A stretch of DNA of 64,000 nucleotides from Leclercia adecarboxylata (GTDB lineage Bacteria > Pseudomonadota > Gammaproteobacteria > Enterobacterales > Enterobacteriaceae): positions 62,001 to 126,000 of the forward strand of contig NZ_CP098325.1 of the NCBI RefSeq assembly GCF_023639785.1, read 5' to 3'. The position numbers and the translations under genes were made by a program. Shown here piece after piece: positions 7,699-13,612 of the stretch. Each line of letters starts with the position of its first letter. Within the stretch, counting starts at the first letter, position 1. The notes below the pieces were generated by a model. It searched no databases and was not told the origin of the DNA. It was given only the letters and a program-made list of their open reading frames with translations.

Positions 7699-8685
7699 TT
7701 ATTCAGCAGCTTGTTCGAATTTTGCGAGCAGGGCGGCCTGCTTAGGATCTTTTTTGAAATCGTCGTACAGCGGCTCTACGGCTGCGCGGAACGGCGCTTT
7801 ATCGACGGTAACAAACTTACCGCCCATTGCTGTGGCCTGCGCCCGGGTTTCTGCTTCGACCTTATCCCAGGCTTTCTGCTGCCAGGCCTCGGAGTCCTTC
7901 GCGGCTTTGGTGAGGATCTGCTGCTGTTCCGGCGTCAGCTTGTTCCAGGTTTTGGTGGAGATGACCAGGAAGTCCGGAATGGAAGCATGCTCGTCTTCAG
8001 AAAAGACGTTAGCGATTTCAATATGCCGGGTCTGCACCCAGGACGGGACGTTATTTTCAGCGCCATCCACCACGCCCTGCTGCATGGCGGTATAGACTTC
8101 GCCGAACGAGATTGGCGTAGGGGAACCGCCCATCAGCTCAACCATTTTCAGGGTCGTCGGGCTTGCCTGAACCCGAATTTTCAGCCCTTTTAAATCCGCT
8201 GGCGTGGTAATGGGTTTTTTAGCATAAAAGCTGCGGGTACCGGCAACATAAGCGGAAAGCGCAAAGAAGCCTTTATCTTTGCTGGCATCCATAATTTCTT
8301 TACCGACGCTGCCAAAGACAACCTTATTAAAGTGCGCTTGATCCTTAAACAGGTAGGGTAAATTATAAATGGCATACGTATTATCAAATGACTCCAGATC
8401 GCTGGCGGAGCCTTTGGTCATATCCAGCGCGCCGTTTTGCAGTAATTCCATGGTTTCACGGGCGCTACCCATCTGGCTGCTCGGATAAATACGTAGGGTC
8501 ATGTTGCCATTGGAAAGTTGTTTGACCTCTTTTGCCATCTGTTCGAAAGCCTGATGAACAACGTGACTGCGTTCGAGGTTATGTGCCAGTTTTAACGTGA
8601 CTTTTTCTGCTGCATATGCCCCGGTTGCCAGCAATGCAAACAGTGATGCGCCCAGAATTGTTCGGGTGAATAAATGTGATTTCAT
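7699..8685 (-). CDS. TRAP transporter periplasmic substrate-binding protein (DctP family)
   Basis: 328 residues from the ATG at 8685; the GGAG inside the preceding ATGGAGCACGTC is the ribosome site, so an ATG 12 bases upstream is rejected. Signal peptide with cleavage near GAYA-AEK (residue 26). DctP motifs: LKLAHNLERSHVVHQAFEQM, FYAKKPITTPADLKGLKIRV (with the Arg that usually clamps the substrate carboxylate) and GVVDGAENNVPSW. The last motif resembles sugar-acid (uronate) binders more than C4-dicarboxylate or sialate binders; this is inference. No catabolic genes or regulator of the FadR/LacI type are adjacent, so the substrate cannot be read from context. Confidence 0.92.
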   Translation of the reverse strand: MKSHLFTRTILGASLFALLATGAYAAEKVTLKLAHNLERSHVVHQAFEQMAKEVKQLSNGNMTLRIYPSSQMGSARETMELLQNGALDMTKGSASDLESFDNTYAIYNLPYLFKDQAHFNKVVFGSVGKEIMDASKDKGFFALSAYVAGTRSFYAKKPITTPADLKGLKIRVQASPTTLKMVELMGGSPTPISFGEVYTAMQQGVVDGAENNVPSWVQTRHIEIANVFSEDEHASIPDFLVISTKTWNKLTPEQQQILTKAAKDSEAWQQKAWDKVEAETRAQATAMGGKFVTVDKAPFRAAVEPLYDDFKKDPKQAALLAKFEQAAE

Positions 8686-8767
8686 GACGTGCTCCATGCT
8701 GAAATAATATAAGTATGGTTTATATCTGATGACGATTTAACATGTCCTGTATGACATCTTATCCTGG

Positions 8768-8778
8768 TTGTCAGACAG
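8768..8778. promoter_or_regulatory. Candidate operator upstream of the TRAP operon
   Basis: Short palindrome TGTCAGACA within ttgtcagacag, about 85 bp upstream of the dctP start in an AT-rich promoter region. Similar small palindromes are bound by FadR-type GntR regulators of sugar-acid genes. No such regulator is encoded nearby; assignment is tentative. Confidence 0.25.
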
Positions 8779-9019
8779 CAATGGATAATCTGCGTCACAC
8801 TTTTTCCGCAGGTAATGAATTTGTGTCGCTTTTTGTGCGCTGAGTTAAATTTATTTGCGAAGCATGCAGTACGAATTATTAATATCGGAAATATAACGCA
8901 GGGAATACACAGGAAAAGCCGATGGGTTGATTCATTATTAACGAGGTAAAATATTTTTTCAGGGGAGGCTTCGGAAATATCGATTATTTAATCAGGAATA
9001 ACTGGGGTAATGCCAGAGT

Positions 9020-9289
9020 ATTGGCACGGTCGGCTCCCTCTCCTCTTTGGGGAGAGGGTTGGGGTGAGGGGGAATATGCAACTCAGGTGGTGGTTCCGTT
9101 CACCTTACGTTCTGCACTCCTTTGTAGACCGCGTCACTCGTGAATGTAGGTCACGCCCTCTCGACGCATCTATGCGCCTCGCCCCAGCCTACAGGAAACG
9201 CTTCGGCGATTTTCAGCCGGACCAGGGAGTCGCGCTTAGTTAGTCGATTTCATGGGTTTCTTTATTGCTGTGGGGTTGTTACCTGGTCG
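9020..9289. repeat. Long direct repeat, copy A (symE-tail module)
   Basis: Copy A begins attggcacggtcggctccc and holds two conserved blocks shared with copy B: a G/C-rich hairpin block (ccctctcctctttggggagaggg, stem CCCTCTCC/GGAGAGGG at about 9036-9059) and a block running from gtaggtcacgccctctcg to agccggaccagggag (about 9146-9229). It ends where a symE-like 3' end begins. Nearly all positions of the shared blocks agree with copy B. Confidence 0.8.
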
Positions 9290-9346
9290 TGATGCCAGAG
9301 TAAGTGCCCCTTCAATGTCTTTATTTAATTCCATGCATTTTTGCTC
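9290..9346 (-). pseudogene. Remnant of a second symE-like 3' end
   Basis: On the minus strand the DNA translates as EQKCMELNKDIEGALTLA, matching the end of the intact neighbouring SymE-like protein (LKQAQQKLKGIEGALALA). In the remnant the terminal alanine is followed by further codons rather than the stop. No upstream part of the gene remains, so only about 18 codons of a paralogue survive, sandwiched between repeat copies A and B. Confidence 0.6.
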
Positions 9347-9379
9347 GGGGTGGGGGCTGAGAGCTCGCCACAAAAAAGG

Positions 9380-9775
9380 ATTGGCATGGTCGGCTCCCTC
9401 TCCTCTTTGGGGAGAGGGTTGGGGTGAGGGGGAATATGCGACTCAGATGGTGGTTCCGTTCACTTCATGTTCTGTGCTTCTCTGTCAATCGCGTCACCCG
9501 TGAACGTGTTAAGGGGGCTATCGCGCCCCCTTAACAATCCCGGCTCCCGGCAAAGAAAATCGCCGCTTCGCGGTCCCCTCAGCTTATTCCTTCCGGCTTT
9601 CGGGTCAGGCGTGATCCTACATCCCTGTAGGTCACGCCCTCTCGGCGCATCCATGCGCCTCGCCCCGGCCTACAGGAAACGCTTCGGCGATTTTCAGCCG
9701 GACCAGGGAGCTGCTATTAGTTATCTGATTTAAAATAATTTCTTCGTTGCTGTGGGTTCGTTATCGGGTTATTAA
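9380..9775. repeat. Long direct repeat, copy B (symE-tail module)
   Basis: Copy B parallels copy A (9020-9289) and also ends at a symE-like 3' end, here the intact gene. It carries about 110 extra bases (roughly 9510-9625) that copy A lacks, including a perfect 11-bp-stem palindrome at 9508-9535. Confidence 0.8.
9508..9535. repeat. Perfect inverted repeat inside copy B
   Basis: GTTAAGGGGGC / GCCCCCTTAAC, 11-bp stem with a 6-nt loop (tatcgc). No T-run follows on either strand, so it is not a classical terminator. It marks the left edge of the segment present in copy B only. Confidence 0.75.
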
Positions 9776-10059
9776 GCCAGAGCCAGGGCGCCTTCAATGC
9801 CTTTCAGCTTTTGTTGCGCCTGTTTTAATTCGCTCAGCAGCATCTTTTCATATGGATTGTGCGCCATCACCACGATGCAGCCATCCATGACTTTGACCGT
9901 CACTTTATCGCCAGTATCAAACCCCGCCGCACGCAGCCATTTGCCGGAAAGTCTCAGGTTTGGCGTACTGCGATCAAGACCTTGCGGGCGATATCCCACA
10001 ATTAATGTACGCTCAGTTCCGGTTGCGGTAGTGTCTGGGGTAGAATGCGAATCAGCCAT
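9772..10059 (-). CDS. SymE family type I toxin-like protein
   Basis: 95 residues from the ATG at 10059, preceded by AAGGAG six bases upstream; a longer frame to 10113 lacks a ribosome site. The core GKWLRAAGFDTGDKVTVKVM followed by DGCIVV is the SpoVT/AbrB-like swapped-hairpin domain that defines SymE, an SOS-induced toxin of E. coli repressed by the antisense RNA SymR; the upstream TLIVGYRPQ strand is also conserved. No LexA box or convincing symR promoter was found by eye. It is divergent from a ribbon-helix-helix gene and followed by tandem tail repeats. Whether it is toxic is unknown. Confidence 0.85.
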   Translation of the reverse strand: MADSHSTPDTTATGTERTLIVGYRPQGLDRSTPNLRLSGKWLRAAGFDTGDKVTVKVMDGCIVVMAHNPYEKMLLSELKQAQQKLKGIEGALALA

Positions 10060-10130
10060 AATCAACTCCTTGATAGTTGGTGAGGTTAGATGCTCCCGTG
10101 TGTTCCTGCACATTGGGGCGTTGATAAAAC

Positions 10131-10183
10131 AGGAGGTTTAGGTGGCCTCCTATATGGTTCAGATTAGATGGATAGGTGGCCTC
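10131..10183 (+). promoter_or_regulatory. Repeat-rich leader with two alternative ribosome sites
   Basis: The 11-mer TAGGTGGCCTC occurs at 10139-10149 and again at 10173-10183. The perfect Shine-Dalgarno AGGAGG (10131-10136) can pair with CCTCCT (10146-10151) and sits 5 bases before a GTG (10142); the second AGGTGG lies 4-5 bases before ATG 10184. The repeats could be operator sites for the ribbon-helix-helix product or a translational switch. Also covers the divergent symE-like promoter side. Confidence 0.4.
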
Positions 10184-10375
10184 ATGTCAATCATAGCGCG
10201 CGAAAAAAAACCAAAAGGCGGCGGGCAGTCCCCGCAGTTTAAAATGCGTATTGATCCGGCACTGAAGGCGCAGTTGGATGCTGTGGCGGCGGAGGAAGGA
10301 GTGAGTCTCGCCAGCTGGTTGAAGGAGCTGGCGAGGGCTGAATTACGTAAACGGAGTATTCAGCCTAAAGGGTAA
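10184..10375 (+). CDS. Ribbon-helix-helix (Arc/HicB-antitoxin-like) protein
   Basis: 63 residues from ATG 10184; a 77-residue form from GTG 10142 with a perfect AGGAGG is possible. A basic N-terminal tail (REKKPKGGG) precedes an RHH fold: beta strand PQFKMRID, helix A PALKAQLDAVAAEEG, helix B VSLASWLKELARAELRKRS. Such proteins bind DNA as dimers and often act as antitoxins or autorepressors. It is divergent from the SymE-like gene (124 bp shared region) and convergent with the HEPN gene, with only 5 bases between the stops. A regulatory role for either neighbour is inference. Confidence 0.8.
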   Translation: MSIIAREKKPKGGGQSPQFKMRIDPALKAQLDAVAAEEGVSLASWLKELARAELRKRSIQPKG

Positions 10376-10380
10376 AATAT

Positions 10381-11766
10381 TCAATGCGTGATAAAATGAT
10401 AGCCATTTAACTTCTTAATAAATTGAGCTGTAGTATCAAATGGGACATCTACACTTTCAAAAAAAGCAAGTAAAAATAAAACTTCTATAAATTTTTCATA
10501 TTTTCTAAGTTTGCCCAATTCTACTATTAATTCATTGGCATGTGTTATATCATTTCTTAATTTACATATATTAGATAATTCACTTTCTAAAATAGACCAG
10601 TTAGATTTTATTTCAGTAGGGATTCTACAGAGAAAACCCCTTAAACATTTCTCTGTGTTATATTTTGTCTTGTTACTATGGATTATTCTTTTTATGAAGC
10701 TATTAACATTTTTCTTGTCATTAAAAATATTATGTATCTCTGCTTTGTATTTAGAAATTGTGTCTTGCAATAATTTGCCATTAAGAAATTCCTTTTCAAC
10801 ATAACACATTGACTCCAATAATCTAAAAAATCCCAAAAATCTTTCTTCAGCATTCTGCAAACGTACATAGTGATTATATTTTTCTATGAAAGAATATTTC
10901 TCATGATTATAAAAGCTTTCAAACAAATTAAGAGGGAGTTCAGGAAGATAAGAGTAACCCTGTTGAATATTTCTGCCTAAAGGAAATAAAATGGTAATTT
11001 TCTCGGAATTTTTATTCTTTGTCGGGTAATAGAAAACAATACTTTTTCTGGTATTCCTTTTTATTAGGTTTATCTCTGAAATGTCTAGATCCCCCCCAAC
11101 CAGAAAGGAAAATATCTGATAGGTTTTTTTAAGCTCAACCAAAAGGCCTTTTTCATCTTGAGGTTTCTCTAGCCTCCAGGTGAACGATGGAGGATAATAT
11201 GTTCCAGACTGAAATTTAGTTATATCATAGAAAATATTGATATCATAATCACAGCTAAACACACCAAAATTTTTTACAGAGGTTCTAAATTCTGAGGTGT
11301 CAATATCTCCATTTAATAAACTTCCAGAAACGCCAAGTTTACTCTGAATTTCAGATGGTTTATTTGTAATGCCTAACCATTTGTTTAAAGATTCAGATTT
11401 TATATTAAATAAGAAATATTTTTCTTGATTAACGCATCCAGAATCTCCTATAAAAACGCATTCAGCTTCAAACTCTACTTCATGAAATGCAATAGAAGTT
11501 GGGGAGTATTGAATAGTTCTCCAGCCACCAGTAATTAATTTCAAATTCAAAAGAGTAAATGTATGGTCTCGTTCATAACAAACGAGTTTTTCTAAATTTC
11601 TACAATGACCAATATCTGGGAACTCTCTGGAATCGCTACCCTCTCCACAAATGTAGATGGATATTTTTTCAGGAGTAAGAGTTAATTTCCCTGCATAAGG
11701 TATATTATTTTCTTCAATCCAAATATTGAGTTTATATTCCTTGCTAAGAGATATTTTATCTTTCAT
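10381..11766 (-). CDS. apeA: ApeA-like HEPN-domain anti-phage defence protein
   Basis: 461 residues from ATG 11766, preceded by AAGGGG; the open frame runs further upstream only through the selC tRNA, so that extension is rejected. The N-terminal half is all-beta-like and resembles the ApeA N-terminal domain of known single-gene defence proteins. The C-terminal ~150 residues are helical with the HEPN ribonuclease motif R-x4-H seen as R404-NDIT-H409 (LRNDITHA). HEPN nucleases cleave RNA and ApeA homologues give phage resistance, probably by abortive infection. Base composition is far more AT-rich than all neighbours, a sign of transfer, and it sits at the 3' end of selC, a classic island site. 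Family assignment is by pattern recognition, not search. Confidence 0.75.
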   Translation of the reverse strand: MKDKISLSKEYKLNIWIEENNIPYAGKLTLTPEKISIYICGEGSDSREFPDIGHCRNLEKLVCYERDHTFTLLNLKLITGGWRTIQYSPTSIAFHEVEFEAECVFIGDSGCVNQEKYFLFNIKSESLNKWLGITNKPSEIQSKLGVSGSLLNGDIDTSEFRTSVKNFGVFSCDYDINIFYDITKFQSGTYYPPSFTWRLEKPQDEKGLLVELKKTYQIFSFLVGGDLDISEINLIKRNTRKSIVFYYPTKNKNSEKITILFPLGRNIQQGYSYLPELPLNLFESFYNHEKYSFIEKYNHYVRLQNAEERFLGFFRLLESMCYVEKEFLNGKLLQDTISKYKAEIHNIFNDKKNVNSFIKRIIHSNKTKYNTEKCLRGFLCRIPTEIKSNWSILESELSNICKLRNDITHANELIVELGKLRKYEKFIEVLFLLAFFESVDVPFDTTAQFIKKLNGYHFITH

Positions 11767-11826
11767 CACATTTCCCCTTGAAATGGTTTCTTGAAAAAGA
11801 AATTTTAAGGGAATAGTAATATGAAT

Positions 11827-11921
11827 TGGCGGAAGATCACAGGAGTCGAACCTGCCCAGGACCGCTGGCGGCCCCAACTGGATTTGAAGTCCAGCCACCT
11901 CACCGGAGATGACGATCTTCC
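11827..11921 (-). tRNA. selC: tRNA-Sec (anticodon UCA)
   Basis: 95-nt tRNA almost identical to E. coli selC: starts GGAAGATCGTCATCTCCGG, anticodon loop CTTCAAA around TCA, long variable arm, T-arm GGTTCGACTCC and encoded 3' CCA (11827-11829). It delivers selenocysteine at UGA codons. The 3' end faces the ApeA-like gene. Confidence 0.97.
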
Positions 11922-11952
11922 GCGCCTCGATTGCTACATGGAGGCGGGGCGC

Positions 11953-11982
11953 ATTATATCTACTTTCAATCATTTACCCCAA
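11953..11982 (-). promoter_or_regulatory. selC promoter
   Basis: On the minus strand TTGGGG (11982-11977), an 18-base spacer, then a perfect TATAAT (11958-11953), about 30 bases before the tRNA 5' end. Consistent with a strong sigma-70 tRNA promoter. Confidence 0.7.
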
Positions 11983-12056
11983 CCTTTCGCACACATTTTT
12001 TACCCCTCCTTTGACCTGTATCCCCTCTTTTAAGCTAATTCTTAGGAAAATCCTCA

Positions 12057-12172
12057 GGTTACATTTTCCCCGTCAGCACTTTTACCGCGATCACAAAAAA
12101 CAAGAATCGTAAAAACGTAACCAGAAAACGCAATACCTGCCTTGGAGGGGATGGTTTACAAGAAATGTAACC
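12057..12172 (+). promoter_or_regulatory. Candidate operator sites upstream of yicJI
   Basis: Three copies of one 10-mer half site: GGTTACATTT (12057-12066, inverted), AAACGTAACC (12113-12122) and AAATGTAACC (12163-12172), the last two in the same direction and exactly 50 bp apart. Between them ttttaccgcgatcacaaaaa (about 12079-12098) resembles half of a CRP site. This suggests control by a sugar-responsive repressor or activator plus CRP; the regulator is not encoded next door. Confidence 0.4.
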
Positions 12173-12205
12173 GGTCTCAGCGCCCCTACGCGTGAAGGAA
12201 AAATA

Positions 12206-13600
12206 ATGAAAAACGAAGTCTTATCCGTCAAAGAGAAAATTGGTTACGGCATGGGTGACGCCGCAAGTCACATCATTTTCGACAACGTCATGCTCTACAT
12301 GATGTTTTTCTACACCGATATCTTCGGCATCCCCGCCGGGTTCGTCGGCACCATGTTCCTGCTGGCGCGCGCGCTGGACGCCATCTCCGACCCGTGTATG
12401 GGGCTGATCGCCGACCGCACCCGCAGCCGCTGGGGTAAGTTTCGCCCGTGGATATTGTTCGGTGCCATCCCGTTTGGCCTGGTCTGCGTGCTGGCCTACA
12501 CCACGCCGGACCTCAGCCTGAACGGCAAAATGATCTACGCCGCCGTTACCTACACCCTGCTGACTCTGCTCTATACCGTGGTCAACATCCCTTACTGCGC
12601 GCTGGGCGGGGTGATCACCAACGACCCGACGCAGCGTATCTCCCTTCAGTCCTGGCGCTTTGTGCTGGCGACGGCGGGCGGCATGCTCTCTACGGTGCTG
12701 ATGATGCCGCTGGTGAATATGATTGGCGGCGAGGATAAAGCGTTCGGCTTCCAGGGCGGCATCGCGGTGCTGTCGGTGGTGGCGTTCCTGATGCTGGCGT
12801 TCTGCTTCTTCACCACCAAAGAGCGCATCCAGGTGCCGCCGAGCACCACCTCCATGCGCGAAGATCTGCGCGATATCTGGAAGAACGACCAGTGGCGCAT
12901 CGTCGGGCTGCTCACCATCCTCAATATTCTGGCGGTCTGCGTGCGCGGCGGGGCGATGATGTATTACGTCACCTGGATCATGGGCTCGCCGGAGCTGTTC
13001 GTCGCCTTCCTCACCACCTACTGCGTCGGCAACCTGATTGGCTCCGCGCTGGCGAAACCGCTCACCGACTGGAAGTGCAAAGTCAGCGTCTTCTGGTGGA
13101 CCAACGCCCTGCTGGCGGTGGCGAGCGTGGCGATGTTCTTCGTGCCGATGCAGGCCAGCATCACCATGTTCGGCTTTATCTTCGCGATTGGCGTGTTGCA
13201 CCAGCTGGTGACGCCGATCCAGTGGGTGATGATGTCCGATACCGTCGATTACGGCGAGTGGACCAACGGCAAACGCCTCACCGGCATCAGCTTTGCGGGC
13301 ACGCTGTTCGTACTCAAGCTGGGTCTGGCCCTGGGCGGGGCGCTCATCGGCTGGATGCTGGCAGGCGGCGGCTACGATGCCGCAGCCAAAACCCAGAACA
13401 GCGCCACCATCAGCATCATCATCGCCCTGTTTACCCTTGTACCGGCCGCGTGCTACCTGCTGAGCGCGGTGATCGCCAAACGCTACTACAGCCTGAAGAC
13501 GCCATTCCTGGTCAAAATCATTAACGACCTGGCGCAGGGCGCGCGACGTAACGAGCAGGAATTTAACACCCTGCCGGTCAGCAAAGAATTACAGAACTAA
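12206..13600 (+). CDS. yicJ: Glycoside-pentoside-hexuronide:cation symporter YicJ
   Basis: 464 residues, very close to E. coli YicJ. An MFS-type inner-membrane carrier with about 12 helices; GPH-family marks include GYGMGDAASHIIFDNVMLYM at the N terminus, DPCMGLIADRTRSRWGKFRP in the first cytoplasmic loop and SDTVDYGEWTNGKR after helix 9. It is thought to import alpha-xylosides (isoprimeverose-like) for the downstream alpha-xylosidase. It ends 12 bases before yicI, so the two form an operon. Confidence 0.95.
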   Translation: MKNEVLSVKEKIGYGMGDAASHIIFDNVMLYMMFFYTDIFGIPAGFVGTMFLLARALDAISDPCMGLIADRTRSRWGKFRPWILFGAIPFGLVCVLAYTTPDLSLNGKMIYAAVTYTLLTLLYTVVNIPYCALGGVITNDPTQRISLQSWRFVLATAGGMLSTVLMMPLVNMIGGEDKAFGFQGGIAVLSVVAFLMLAFCFFTTKERIQVPPSTTSMREDLRDIWKNDQWRIVGLLTILNILAVCVRGGAMMYYVTWIMGSPELFVAFLTTYCVGNLIGSALAKPLTDWKCKVSVFWWTNALLAVASVAMFFVPMQASITMFGFIFAIGVLHQLVTPIQWVMMSDTVDYGEWTNGKRLTGISFAGTLFVLKLGLALGGALIGWMLAGGGYDAAAKTQNSATISIIIALFTLVPAACYLLSAVIAKRYYSLKTPFLVKIINDLAQGARRNEQEFNTLPVSKELQN

Positions 13601-13612
13601 GAGGACGAAAGC

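Larger units (their letters stand above)
8686..9771. other. Gene-free stretch between dctP and the symE-like gene
   Basis: About 1.1 kb with no convincing complete gene. The first ~330 bp are AT-rich upstream DNA of the TRAP operon. The rest is two direct copies of a long repeat (9020-9289 and 9380-9775), separated by a remnant of a symE-like 3' end. Short open frames inside the repeats have no supported start or protein-like composition. Confidence 0.7.

Noticed and set aside
9460..9654. Short minus-strand frame inside repeat copy B
   Set aside because: Arg/Gly/Asp-rich, lies in a repeated palindromic element, no ribosome site; more likely a repeat than a gene.
8686..9771. CRISPR-like array in the repeat region
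   Set aside because: Only two long direct repeats with hairpins, no regular short repeats or spacers and no cas genes.
9990..10130. Antisense RNA (SymR-like) opposite the symE-like start
   Set aside because: Expected by analogy with E. coli, but no convincing promoter with proper spacing or terminator could be seen.
11767..11973. 69-residue N-terminal extension of the ApeA-like protein
   Set aside because: It would be translated through the selC tRNA gene; the ATG at 11766 has its own AAGGGG site.
12221..13201. Long open frame (326 codons) on the minus strand opposite yicJ
   Set aside because: His/Gln/Arg/Asp-rich composition typical of an antisense shadow in GC-rich coding DNA; yicJ is certain.
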